A stretch of DNA of 64,000 bases from Isoetes taiwanensis. Lineage: Eukaryota > Streptophyta > Lycopodiopsida > Isoetales > Isoetaceae. This document shows, in pieces, positions 22,388-33,445 of this stretch. Below the pieces are notes generated by a model. It saw only the letters and a list, made by a program, of their open reading frames with translations. It ran no database searches and was not told where the DNA came from. The stretch is taken from the NCBI GenBank assembly GCA_021234155.1, contig JAJEKV010000001.1, forward strand, positions 16,313,491 to 16,377,490, given 5' to 3'. The translations under genes and the position numbers were made by a program. How positions within the stretch are numbered: position 1 is the first letter of the stretch; each line of letters begins with the position of its first letter.

Positions 22388-22888
22388 TTAGGATTCGATG
22401 TGGTAGGTGGAGTCATGTATGAACCCAAAACGACTAGCATGTGCTCCTGAGGTAGACGAAGACTCTGCATGAAGCGACCATAGAACACACACCAACACCA
22501 GACCAACTCCAAACAAGAAAACCAAAAGAAGGCGACACCAAATGGTCAAGGGAAAGGACGTCAGATGCGGGTATACATCTATGCAGCACACTTGACCTGG
22601 AATACCCACAAACCAAATAAGCGCAAGCACGAGGACAGAGAAGAATATCAAACACTAAAACAAGCATCCACGCGACACACCAAGCGCAAGTAACAAATAA
22701 GACAAAGGGGAGCGGGAGAGGGAACCGACTTTCGGGAGAGGGTTATGGGATGTCAACATGAAGCACGCACTCAATCCTCCCCCCCCAAATACAAGATCCA
22801 TCACTTGGCTCTAACCAAACAGGACTGACTCTTAGGATGCTAGATGGGTGTTAGTTTTAATCATTCTTATAACCACATTAGACCCTAA
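22388..22888. repeat. Repeat Q, old copy (Q1)
   Basis: Starts TTAGGATTCGATGTGGT and ends with the imperfect inverse ACCACATTAGACCCTAA. The interior includes CAACTAGCATGTG-like text, CACGCGACACACCAAGCGCAA and the GGATGCTAGATGGG landmark shared by all Q copies. More diverged than Q3-Q8. Confidence 0.8.
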
Positions 22889-23300
22889 TGGTCCCCATAG
22901 ATTCCCCCCATACGGGGGGTCAAAGGAAGTGGGGCCTTCCCCTTTTGAAAGCCAAGTCACCAAAGACATCCCCATGATACTGCCACTATACCCCCCCTCC
23001 AAAAAAAAAAAAAAAAAAAAAAAACAATGCATGGATGCCCTTGTCCCTGTTTGTAACCATGCAAAGAAAACCATGCACAAAAATAGGGCATGAAAGGCAC
23101 AAGATATGACAGGGCGGGTGCGAGGCTTCATACCTCCAGCACCCTCGAGTACAATGAGGCCCCTATACATGGGCCAATAAGAGGCTCTCATCAAAAAAAA
23201 TTTGCCCCGTACGAGGTGTCAAGGGGGGAGACCAGGCCCTCTGAAGAACCTAGAAAATACTTCCAGCCCATAAAATTTTTTTTTTTTTGTGGACTTGTCC
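22889..23300. repeat. Q-distal segment with A- and T-tracts
   Basis: Continues the homology to 53364-53870: GAGGTCAAAGGAAGTGGG-like text, an A-tract at 23001-23024, a GCGGGTGCGAGGCTTC landmark and a T-tract at 23278-23288 preceding P-like sequence. Confidence 0.7.
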
Positions 23301-23766
23301 ATGTGTGCCCAACTTGGCTGCTGGACACCATGCCAGTTATGCTGTTTCTTGCAATTTGAAAAATATTTAGTCTCACTAAATATATTTCAATCAGGATGGA
23401 AGGAATAAAAGGAAAAGCTCAGTGTCGAGAGGAACGGCTTTCTTTATGAACTTCTACTCATCCAACCCATGTGAAATAGCAGGTAATTCTAATGCTTTTC
23501 AAGTTGTTATTTTCTGATAAATAAGCTTGTCTATGTTGTCAACATTAAAGCCTAACCATAAAATGTCCTTAAGGAAGATCTATAAGATGCATACATCATA
23601 AGCATAAGTACCCAATTGGGGATGATTCATGATTTGGGTAATCAAAATGCTGGAGGACTCTATTTTGTTGGCAAATGATGAGGCACTTCTGCAGATTGTC
23701 TTCAGGAGATCAAGATGTCAGAAGAAAAGAACGGGCACATTGGAAATGACTGACATGACAACACTA
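23301..23766. other. No recognisable gene
   Basis: AT-rich, short frames only. Confidence 0.4.
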
Positions 23767-23830
23767 CTAAAATAGAATAGAATAGAATAGTTTTTTTTAT
23801 CGTCCACTGAGACCAATCGGCCTATGGAGT
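23767..23830 (-). mobile_element. LINE copy F, minimal 3' end
   Basis: On the minus strand only the family terminal block (AGGCCGATTGGTCTCAGTGG, then ACGATAAAAAAAA) and a (TCTAT)n tail remain. It is a severely 5'-truncated insertion of about 60 bp. Confidence 0.8.
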
Positions 23831-24722
23831 GCATTTGTCTTGCAACCTTGGCATTTGTCTTGCAAATGTTGGCACGTTGTACAAGTTGTATCTTTCTCAC
23901 AATTAATTTCGACATGCCTAGTGGCTGCCAAGGTAGACGAGCCCATAAACAATTGTTTTGGATCTTGGCCCATTATATTTTGTGATATGTGTAACACAAG
24001 ACGACACAAGTCCATGCCACTAAACCTAGAGAGCAGCAATAGAGTTTTATGGTACCAAGTCTTGAAGCATTTTGCTGATTCATTCAGCCTCATTTAAGCT
24101 TTAATACTACCATATAGCTTTTGCTGTAGATCCACATTATGTAGTAGGGGAACTACCACTCGAGAAAATTCCTCAAAGGAATTTCCTGAGGCGGCCAGTT
24201 GCTTCAAATTTCCATTGCTGACATTGTGCCACATCAGCAGCCACCTCAGCATTCAATTTTTTTCTTTGCGGCTACAACACTCGCATTTCCTTTTCGCCTT
24301 AATACATCCAATCTAGCTATGGCCGGAAGCATTTCTTCTTAATATTGGCTGCCCTGTTGCTTCCTATGTTCATACCGCAATGTTCATCACTTTTGCTTCG
24401 CTTCTTTATCTTTCTGCTCATTAGATATCTCTGTAATGGCAGCGAGATTTATTTAACAATGGGCTTGGTTATCTCAAAACCTATTTTTTCTTGAGTCCTG
24501 ATTCAAAATCTGCGATTTAAGTGAGAATGGCCGCAGTAAAATCTTCGGATCTGCAAAAGTGAAGTGATTCTTTTTTGCATCTAAGGGGCTCTGATAAGCC
24601 AAGCAAAGAAGGCCATAGCCAGCCCGCTTCATGATCCCCTCTAATTGTTCAAAAACAGTGCAAAAATAAAGGGCAGCGACGCCGCACCATAAATAACGGC
24701 GTAAAATTCCGCCTAATAATTC
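23831..24722. other. No recognisable gene; one hairpin
   Basis: A minus-strand frame at 23797-24093 has several Cys residues (CTTCQHLQDKCQGC), but I recognise no domain. AAATTCCT-caa-AGGAATTT at 24166-24184 is a perfect 8-bp stem. Confidence 0.4.
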
Positions 24723-24723
24723 G

Positions 24724-24845
24724 TAAGATAAGATAAGATGAATTTTTACGTCCACGGGAACCCAACGGGTTATGGGACGGCACATGCAAGGGCAACAACC
24801 CATCTAAAACCTGGGGACTAGGCCCCATCACCAAACACAATAACC
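24724..24845 (-). mobile_element. LINE copy G, divergent 3' end
   Basis: The minus strand reads GTCCCATAACCCGTTGGG, then TTCCCGTGGACGTAAAAATT and a (TCTTA)n tail. Same architecture as the other 3' ends with a different pentamer and a different hairpin (GGGGCCTAGTCCCC). Confidence 0.7.
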
Positions 24846-25785
24846 AAATATTAAAAGACTACCGAAAAGAAGATAATGCTAATGCTAGTGGTATAGAGGC
24901 AGTACAGAACTTTATTACGTTGCAACAAAACTCCTCAATTTGGAATTTTTTACCACCTGATGCAGAACTGGTATAGCAATTTATAAAGGCATGAGACAAA
25001 GCAGATTGTCAGAAGTCCAAGCCAGGGTTCCTGTTCCATCTGTTTGGTCTCTAGCAGTATTTGATGCATAAGCAGTAGTAAGACAGGTATTTGCTGATTC
25101 TTGACAGGACAAATCTATAGGAAGTAGTATCAGTTTTTTCTTTCTAAGGGATAGAGATTCAGAAGCAGCGTGCAACATATTAGCATTCAAACGGTGCTCA
25201 GTGTTAGCAAAATTTGGATGATGGGTTTATATACTTCCTGTAATTTCTTATGACAGCACAGAACTCTTCTTATACTAGCATCTCGGGCATTGATTTTGTT
25301 ATGTTTGTTGTTGGCCGTTAGATTACGTCTTTGGAAGTTTTGAAGGGAAGCATCGCTTCTTCCCAAACCATTTTCTTCCCAAACCGTTCTCCTCTTATGA
25401 TTCCTTCCCTATTCAAAAATCCGTTGTTACTTGGGCAACAAGCTTGATATGTTTTTCATCCTTATCATCAGTGTTATGCTTTGCCAAGCGGATTTCTTGT
25501 GGTAGATTGATGGATGCTGAAGATTTATAGCTAACCTTATTTTGTGCCAGAGCGACTGAGCATTAGGGCTTAGGATTATTATGCAGAGCTTTCATGCAAT
25601 TCAACAACACTTTTGCAGCTTATTCAAGCTATTATCACATCTAGACTCTAGATCATATTTAATCCATGGTTATGTGTTTTTGAAGTGGATTCCCCTACGC
25701 ATTTGCTTTTTTCTAATTGTATTGATTCTATAAATCCGATTCAGAGAGGGAGACATTCTTTTCACAATGCAGACTATGTGCACAT
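24846..25785. other. No recognisable gene
   Basis: AT-rich; short frames only. The 5' limit of LINE H may extend into the right end of this stretch. Confidence 0.35.
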
Positions 25786-26159
25786 TTGAGAAGATTCATT
25801 TGGTTAACCGACCAGCGATTCTGGCTCCACCTCCATAGCCAATTCTGGTTCCACCATCATAGCCAGCAGCACCACCAGGGCTGGAACTTGACGATAGTAG
25901 ACTATTGGGATAGGAATAACAAGAAAAGTTTAGATCGTGCGTTATGGGAGCAAAATATGGTCAATGAAGCTGATGGGAATGGTGAAGGGAATGGCGAAGA
26001 TGATCGTTTAATGCTGCAAATTCAAACTCAGCGTCAGCCACTGCCAATGCCACTGAAAGCAGCACAGGACGAAATTGAGTTCTTTAATCCTTTGCTGGTA
26101 GGAAATCCTTTCCTAGAAATGCTTGGTTTGATGAAGACTGCAAGCAGCTTAAAAAACAA

Positions 26160-26744
26160 TTGCGAATGATAGTTGAGCGAGATATGCGACATAATGCCAT
26201 TCAGAATTATAAGCCTGTTTTGAAATGCAAGAAGGCACGTTTTGTTGCTGAGCATCAGAAGCAAGTGTTTGAATTATTGCTACGTGAGCCTCGGACCTTC
26301 TGGCGCAAAATATTATATCGACCACCTCCTACCCTTGGACATATTTCTATGCAGCAATGGGATGAGCGATTGGTCCACTTATATGATCATCCTGGGGTCC
26401 TTAATTCTGTGCCTCCTTTGGTAGGTGATAATCTTCAATTCACAGAGGAGGAAGTCAAAGAAGGACTGCGGCATCTATCTAATGGCAAGTCTCCTGATCT
26501 TCAAGGTTTGCAAGTAGAATTGCTTAAATGGAGGGGTCCACTATTGCTTCCAATCATCACTACTCTTATAAATCAAGCTTTGCAAGAAGGCTTGCTAGAA
26601 TCTTGGGCTGTCAGTAAGATCGTACCAATTTACAAAGCAGGTGATAAGCATGACCCTTCTAATTATCGCATGATCATGGTAAGTTCCATATTTACAAAGC
26701 TCTTAGCCGGCTTCTTGAGAAGCAGCTTGACATCATGGGCGTAA
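26160..26744 (+). pseudogene. LINE H RT finger domain
   Basis: The longest clean RT piece in this family: QLRMIVERDMRHN, then ELLLREPRTFWRK, LQFTEEEVKEGLRHLSNGKS, INQALQEGLLESWAVSK, IVPIYKAGDKHDPSNYRMI and SSIFTKLLAGFL. These are the pre-palm and finger motifs of LINE reverse transcriptases. The frame is entered by a shift from the preceding frame (NAWFDEDCKQLKK is read across it) and leaves its frame near 26744, so no enzyme is made. Confidence 0.85.
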
Positions 26745-26934
26745 CATACCGTGTATGCGTCTTTGTAGGGACAAAGTGTGCTTTTCGTCAATGCCATTCT
26801 ACAATAGACCATATTTTCACATTGTGCATGCTTATTGAACATAGTCGAAGTTTGAAACAAGACCTCTATATATGCTTTGTGGATTTTACTTCTGCTTTTG
26901 ATACAAAGATTACCCGCTTCTTCTTTGGCAGCGC

Positions 26935-27210
26935 TTGCGTGCACTTTGGGTTCCACAAGATCTTCAAAATGCGGTTTATCGGCTCTATGAAAGGTTTTTT
27001 GCTAAATTTCCAAAGATCGGTACTCAAATCACTAGCAATATTGGAGTTCGTCGTGGTTGCCCTTTATCTCCTACACTCTTTGGCTTGTACATTGATCAAT
27101 TGGAAGAATGGCTTGATAATCATGGCGGCGGAGGTCCACATTTGGCACACTATATCATTAGGCAACTTATGTATGCCGATGATGTTTCACTTCGCACATA
27201 CTGCCGCTAG
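26935..27210 (+). pseudogene. LINE H RT palm with YADD
   Basis: Reads VPQDLQNAVYRLYERFF, then SNIGVRRGCPLSPTLFGLYI, DQLEEWL and IIRQLMYADDVSLR. The YADD catalytic box is intact; RQG is changed to RRG. Closely parallels copies C and D, which supports a single family. Confidence 0.85.
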
Positions 27211-28536
27211 TATGCAAAGAACATTTACATGCTCGCGACAGTTTACGTGAGAACACAGTGCGTGTGTTAATCTCAAAAGACCAAGCTTTTGGTAGTTCAA
27301 TCTTCTCGTCACAATGTTCCCCTATGCACTATGATAGCGCGAAGTTGAAGTTGTAGATAGCTACAAGTATCTTGGTGTAGAATTACGTAAGAACACACTT
27401 TGGGGAACAAAGTGTATTACCAAGCCGGTAGTCTATTTGGATGGAGAGCACTCTATGCAATGCAAAACAATTGTTTTCGCAGAAATTCATGATTGGCCAC
27501 GGAAAAAGCCCACTTGTTTTGGGCTTTGGTAGAGCCTGTTTTCTTGTATGGTTCTCAGTGTGGGGCCACGCTATTAGTGCTAGTGCTTGGGAGAGCTTGG
27601 AGCGGGTGCAAAAGTCCTTTCTCACTTACAGCCTCGGAGTTAAAACAACGGTGTCCTATGCTATTCTTTTACAAGAGATAGGTTTTTGGCCTCTTCAACA
27701 TTCTGCCATAAAGCGCCATCTCCACTATATCTGTAAGGTGCACCACATGGATGATGTTAGGTATCCCCGTTCTTGCACTTGCCATGGTGAATCTCCTCGG
27801 TTTTGAAACGATGTTGGAAAGAGCATTGCACTACATGGTTTGCCCAATTGGCGGCAAACAGCGAATCCTTTGCGATGCTTGCCGGTTCGATCCTCGAGCT
27901 TTTGCAACAATATCTCAATGGTCGTTTTTCTCAAAAGATATGGGACGCAGTTACTTTGGCCCAAGTGAAAACTGGTCATTATCATGCACATATAAATCCC
28001 ACCTTGGCACGGGGCCCCAAGCTTATTTGCTTGCTTCATTGTCCAGAACAAGCTTGTAGCTATTGCATCAATTTGCACGGGGGTCCCACAAAGGCGGATT
28101 GAGACAGGTAGATGGGAGCGGCCGCAATTGCCGCGAGAAGCGAGATTATGTACCGTTGCCGCCGCTGTGTTATTGAAGATGAAAGCCATACTCTTCTCGA
28201 GTTGCCCCTTGATTTTGAGATAGTCCGAATCATTTTTTTGACCTTAGCATTCCATTCCACGCTTCCACAACTTCTCAGAGCACCATCTGTGCATGACTTG
28301 GCATTATACATACTTGAGGTTCTAGATAAATGTCTGCAATTACTAAGCCCTTGGTAGTCATTATCTTTGCTTGTCTAGTATCATCATTACTGCAAAGGTT
28401 TTTCCCTTGAAAACCTTTTGAGGCAGGGGTTTTTTTAATCCTAGTAGTAATGATTGTACTAGCTCATTGTATGGGTCCCATGACCTATTGGTCTCTGTGG
28501 ACGTTAAAAAAACTATTCTATTCTATTCTATTCTAT

Positions 28537-28876
28537 TAGTTATTTGAAATTCTCATTAGTTAACCATTATCTCTGGCAGTGATTCGGAACTTCTATGTAT
28601 CATGCATTCTTCTTAAAAAACGTGTATGCCATTATCTCTGGCAGTGATTCAGAACTTATGTATCAATACGTTCCCCAAAAAATGTGAACTATGAAAGGCA
28701 AGTATATTTAGTCAAGTTTATTTAGTTTACTTAGTTTGATTTATTTAGATGATCGTTTAATGCCGCAAATTCAAATTCAAAGTCAGCCACTGCCAATGCC
28801 ACCGAAAGCAGCACAGGATGAAATTGAGGAGTTCTTAAATCCTTATTAGTTATTTAAAATTTTCATTAGTTGGTAA
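28537..28876. repeat. Short duplications next to LINE H
   Basis: TTAGTTATTTGAAATTCTC (28537) recurs as TTAGTTATTTAAAATTTTC (about 28849). CATTATCTCTGGCAGTGATT occurs near 28564 and 28630. 28750-28845 duplicates 25998-26090 of LINE H (GATGATCGTTTAATG..., CAGCCACTGCCAATGCCAC). Confidence 0.75.
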
Positions 28877-29908
28877 TAAGCATGATTTGCAGTAGACCTA
28901 ACCCTCCAAATGTAATGAAGAAAAGAAAAATAGAAAAAAATAAATAAACTTCAAATGGAGTTTCAACCCAAAACGCATATATGACATATTCAACAAAATT
29001 TGGACTTATTCAGATTTAATAGATAACAATTCAAGGATGCCATTATAAGAATATATGTATTGTGTGATTCTTCTTGATTGTTATAATTTTTATAAGTTTA
29101 TCTTTAAATTGAAACTATAATGGTTATCAAAGAATAAACTTGATTTCCAAAATAATTTTTATTTGAATCTATTTAGAATTAGACATTTTAAGAATATAAA
29201 AATTTTAATTTTTATTGATTTTACAGATTCAAGATTTAGCAATCATGATAATTAAATGAAATCTGATGGTTTGATAAGCGATCGACTTAAAACTATTATT
29301 AGAATTTCACAATTTACAAACTTTTACACTTTTAAAAATACTTTAAGGAAGCAAGGATTGACCCACAAATTGACCCCTCATCATTCCACATGTATGGCAA
29401 CAAATCCCTCACACATGTGGCAAATAAAGCCTCACATGTGGTACCCACCCCATATGTGATTTTGACCTTAGTGGTCACATCAAAAAGCAAGTAAAGAGGT
29501 TTGAACCTCCCCTATTTATAAGGCCAACAACCTATTGAGGCTATATTATGCCAACTAGGCAAGAGTATCATTTTGAATTCTTTCTCCACATTTGGTTGTT
29601 GCTCTCTGAAAGAAACAACCAAAAAGGTATAATGTCATTTGTCGAATTTATTAACTTTATTAAAAAATAGTCACATCAAAAAAGTATAATGTCATTTAAT
29701 GGTTGGCCTCTTACACCAAAAAAGAATAAAGAAAACTCAATTACATACATAGTTAGATAACATCTGGCGATGGCCATAACAAAAGTTGCGAAATTTGAAG
29801 AATATCGATTCATAGCAGAATGTGAAGTAAGAAAGATCCATGAAATGCTATAAGTCACTCACTTTCGTCGTCATTTCATTGCTGCTTCCGTTTAGGGCCA
29901 TAACAAAG
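28877..29908. other. No recognisable gene
   Basis: Very AT-rich. A cluster of ACATGTGGCAA/ACATGTGGTA motifs at 29385-29455 is the only local pattern. Confidence 0.4.
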
Positions 29909-30283
29909 GATTCAAGACTAGTGTTGTCCCGTACGCGTACCGTACCGTACGTACTGTACGTATTTTTTAAAAAATATGTATTTTTCAGCCATACGTACCT
30001 TACGTACGTTTGGAGTATTTTTTAAAAATAAAAAAATAGTGTTTAAATAGAATAAAACAGTGAAAAACATAAAATTGATGTAGGGGAAGTTGGTTAGCAT
30101 GTTAATGTGCTATCTAGAAGGCCCAGGTTCAATTTCTGGTAAGTGCAAGTTTACTGTTTTGTGAAAAACAAGTAGTATTTAAAAAAAAAACGTCAGGAGT
30201 ATTTTTTAAAAATACGTACAAGTACGGTACGGGATGGATCCTTTTCAAAAAATACGCGTATTTTTGCAACACTGAATCAAGAC
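29909..30283. mobile_element. hAT-like MITE with GTAC-rich ends
   Basis: Element about 29919-30273. Ends TAGTGTTG...CAACACT are inverse, with further inverse matches TACGCGTA inside each end. Flanks GATTCAAGAC and GAATCAAGAC form a 10-bp duplication with one mismatch. The left end is dense in CGTAC/GTACG repeats. No coding capacity. Confidence 0.6.
30081..30150 (+). repeat. tRNA-like / SINE-like segment
   Basis: GTTGGTTAGCATGTTAATG and CCAGGTTCAATTTCTGG resemble polymerase III A and B boxes at tRNA-like spacing. No complete cloverleaf, so not a tRNA gene. It lies inside the hAT-like element. Confidence 0.4.
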
Positions 30284-31237
30284 TATGCTTCTGCTTCCGG
30301 CCAAAACAAAAGAATCAAGATCTAGCCATAACAAAAGAAACAAGATTATGCTTTCTTTTCCGGCCATATTTTAATTCTGTGTTATAATGTATATTTTATA
30401 TGTGACTATTTATATACATTTTCTCTATTAAGTATAATGTCATTTGTCGAATTTATTAACTTTTTATCTTTTTTTTTTGCACGTTTGCATAAACATTGAT
30501 ATTTTAAAGAAATGTTGCACGAGCTGGGATTCTTATGCATGTGGAAACCTTTAGATTGTGCATGTGGAAACCCTTAGAATCATTGGATCTCATCGACGGT
30601 CACAGAAAATTAATGAAAATTCCAGCATGTACATTGCTAGCGTTGGGAAGTTATATCGGGGTTTGGGAGAATTAGCAATTGAACTGATTTTCTAGTTCCC
30701 TCATAATCTGTCTGCAATCTTCAAATTCGGATTTCTTGGATCGTTTAGTTGTGCTTCGTTTTGAATTGTGATATTTTGGTTTAAACTTTATTTTTTCTTT
30801 TCTTTTTGAGGATTGATCTCTGCTTTGTATTACGACAGAAAACTTTCAATGCTTAGAGAGGACAGTGATGAAGAATACTCTTCAACTGATTAGGAAATTT
30901 CCATTTTTGAATCCGGCTATGGCTGGTCTTTTTAAGAGTGTTTTTTTGGCTTTTTCAAGATTGTTTTTCTTGCATAGATGAGCAAGAAGAAGAAGTAGTA
31001 GAGAACTTATTTTCCTATGATATCCTGCGCTGCTTTGACTTAAAATATAGTCTCTGACATCTTTTCTTGAAAGCTAGTAACAAAGAGCATAGACCGGAGA
31101 CAGTCAGAACCGAAGGAAGATTGGGAGAATCTCATGCTTGCCTACACTTTGGAGAATGGAGACTGGTTTGGTGTTTTTTAAATTTGGCAAAAGAAAGTTG
31201 TATCTAAAATGACCAATATCATATAATCGTTATCAAA
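30284..31237. other. No recognisable gene
   Basis: AT-rich; contains repeated AAAACAAAAGAATCAAGAT / AACAAAAGAAACAAGAT near 30300-30345. Confidence 0.4.
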
Positions 31238-31545
31238 ATGACACATTGGATGATTAGCTTCAATGGATCTGCATATGGTCAGCTTCAAAGAGTTAGAATC
31301 AGCGCACACTCTTTACATTCCGTGGTTAGCTTGGAAGCTGTATTCATTGGCTTTAAGTTACAAGGTTCTGCTTTTGAAGAGCTTGCAAAACATTATAAGA
31401 CCAAGGCTTGGTTTCCTGTAGCGATGAGCCCTTTGAGAAGATTATGGAAGAGTACGACTTTGATAAAGTCCCAGCAGTAGTGGCTTTGCATTTGAATCAC
31501 AATGAGCAACATGTTTTTTATGGTCATTTTGGAGGTAGTTATTTG
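31238..31545 (+). pseudogene. Frameshifted thioredoxin-fold-like exon fragment
   Basis: Two frames combine into a plausible protein segment: VVSLEAVFIGFKLQGSAFEE and LAKHYKTKAWF (31325-31415), then after a one-base shift SDEPFEKIMEEYDFDKVPAV and VALHLNHNEQHVFYGHFGG (31420-31530), ending at a donor-like GAG|GTAGTT. The pattern of a lysine/aromatic segment followed by VPAV and then a strand ending in a G-x-F-G turn recalls thioredoxin-like domains of large eukaryotic proteins. There is no CxxC. I am confident it derives from a protein-coding exon, less so about the family. No neighbouring exons were found, so it looks like an isolated relic. Confidence 0.4.
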
Positions 31546-31685
31546 TTTAGCTTCTATTTTCATTCTACACATGCAAGTTTTAAGATTTCAAGATGTGGCA
31601 GGCCAATATCTGGCTTAGCACAATCTTCCTCCCTTGGTAACTGTTATAACAAATAATAAGGACCTTCCCACTGAATGTTTCACGT

Positions 31686-31914
31686 GGCAATTGTTTTAAA
31701 ACTTTATTGATTTCCTCCATATCATTGTCCTTCTTAGCGGGTTGTTGCTACATTAGAGCCAACTATCGCTAACTATTGTTGCATAGCAACCACAATCTTT
31801 CGGGCGGCAATTTTTTTAAAACTTTATTGATTTCTTCCATATCACTGCCCTTCTTAGCAGCTTGTTGCTACATTAAGGCCAACTATTGCTGCATAGAAAT
31901 CACAATCTCTTCAG
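31686..31914. repeat. Tandem duplication of about 117 bp
   Basis: GGCAATTGTTTTAAAACTTT (unit 1, about 31687) and GGCAATTTTTTTAAAACTTT (unit 2, about 31805) begin two adjacent copies sharing CATATCA, CCTTCTTAGC, TTGTTGCTACATTA and CACAATCT. Confidence 0.85.
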
Positions 31915-32540
31915 TGACTATAGGGATATTGCTGCCCCAGCCTCAAGTGTTTCACCTTCTGACTGCATCCTAACCAGTCACTTGAAGAAAAAGACTCATT
32001 AAACAGATTTTGATAAGATCTTTTCAGAACTTGGCATATAGCCCTCCCTCACGTTGAGGTCCAACAACTTTTCGACGACATTGCTTCAAGCTCAATATTA
32101 TGGAGACATAATAATTTCTCATCTTTTTCACACAATATATAAAATTTTATTAAGTCTTTGTTAATTCATATTTAAAATTCCTAAAGGAAAGAATAAAATA
32201 TATGAAGGAAAATATAAGAACTTTGTTAGCATTGTAGCATGCGTATAATGAAAGATAGATATCGATCACAATGCCTTCACTTGAACTATGATCATTCATG
32301 TCTGTTGATACGTAGTTTTTGAAGACTTCGTTCTTTACAAAGCCAACATCAGCACGAGGTATAAGTTTTTTGAATGTTTTATTATAAAACATAATTATTC
32401 AAAATGTTTTATCTCTAATATATAATTCTAATAAGGAAGGTAAGGGGCCAGCTTAAGTGGCGGTGCCTTTAATGGAAAATTATGATTTGAATTGTATACG
32501 TGTGTGTGTATACAAAAAGTTTGAAACGAGGTAGTTTCCT
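31915..32540. other. No recognisable gene
   Basis: AT-rich; short frames only. Confidence 0.4.
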
Positions 32541-32640
32541 CTGAAAGTTTCGACTATGTGCGTGAAGTTTTGGCCGAGTTTCTGGAAGTTTCCAGCCTAT
32601 TCTTTGGCGGTATATATAAAGCGCAGAGGTCAGGTGCTCG
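32541..32640 (+). promoter_or_regulatory. Possible heat-shock-type promoter
   Basis: CTGGAAGTTTCCAG (32582-32595) contains a perfect GAAnnTTC heat-shock element core, and a weaker GAAAGTTTC lies at 32543-32551. TATATATAAA follows at 32611-32620, the right spacing for a TATA box. Downstream, ATG at 32723 opens only 18 codons before a stop. No conserved product is visible, so the promoter may be orphaned. Confidence 0.4.
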
Positions 32641-33233
32641 GGTCAACGCAAGGAGAAGCCGATAAGACGTCCATAAAGGAGAGCCAGATCCAACATCGAA
32701 GTTTATCTGTCTTTTATCTGCCATGGAAGGCAAGCATGCATCCAGGTTAAATTTGCAGGGCACAAAAAGCACAAAATAAAATGAGAGCTTTGGATTCGTT
32801 AGTAGTAGAAGTACTGCTGCAGAGGTTCTAGAAGGTCAACTTGCCGCTTTTATTTTCTGTGGAGAATTATTAAAAACGATTTTATTCCAATAAGATCAAT
32901 CTATCCTTGAAAGATTGATAATCATAGGTCAACTTATAATAACTAAAGATTCTCCTTCAATTTGTTCTCGTTAATACTAATCCAATATATCTTGCTTCAC
33001 TTGGATGTCAGGCTTCTACTTGCATAGCCCTGTTCAATGCAGAACTCAAAAAGTTCATCTGGGATGGCCTTACGACAATATTATAGATTGAAAACATATC
33101 TGCTCTTTTGATGGTTTACTTCAAAGATGGGACAGAGTAGGTCCGCCAGAGTGCTTCACACTCACGTTTACGTTTGTGTGACTCCAATTCAGCGGCATAA
33201 AAGCCAATATTTACTCTTCCAGATCAACACCTC
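32641..33233. other. No recognisable gene
   Basis: Beyond the 18-codon frame at 32723 I see no coding or repeat signal. Confidence 0.35.
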
Positions 33234-33320
33234 TTTTTTTTTTTTTTTTTTTTTTGAGGAACTGTGTCAAATATATTAAAAGAATGGTAATGTTACAAAG
33301 CAAGTGAGGAGGAAGCCGGG
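33234..33320 (-). mobile_element. Retroposon 3' end (minus strand)
   Basis: A T-tract (33234-33255, poly(A) on the minus strand) is followed by ACTGTGTCAAATATATTAAA and GAATGGTAATGTTACAAAGC, matching the insertion at 35170-35238 in inverse orientation. The 5' side extends further here (AAGCCGGGGGGTGC on the plus strand). Confidence 0.65.
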
Positions 33321-33445
33321 GGGTGCAACTAATGTAAGGTCTATATGGCATGTGCGTGCACGGGGTTAAAGAAAAAGGCCCTTATACGGTTAAAAAACTA
33401 GAAAAAAATCCCCTTATACGGAATTTTTTAGAAACTCTAGATATA

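Larger units (their letters stand above)
25786..28535 (+). mobile_element. LINE copy H, RT through 3' end
   Basis: Plus-strand ORF2 remains in order: a linker (25786-26169), RT finger (26160-26744), palm (26935-27210), thumb (27493-27690), zf-RVT-like CRRCVIEDESHTLLELP (about 28150-28210), then a stem-loop (28400-28440), terminal block GGGTCCCATGACCTATTGGT ... GTGGACGTTAAAA and a (TCTAT)n tail ending at 28535. Frames shift several times. The 5' end is not identified. Confidence 0.85.

Noticed and set aside
23797-24093. Cys-rich minus-strand frame as a zinc-finger gene
   Set aside because: Cys spacing fits no finger class, and its end is LINE F sequence.
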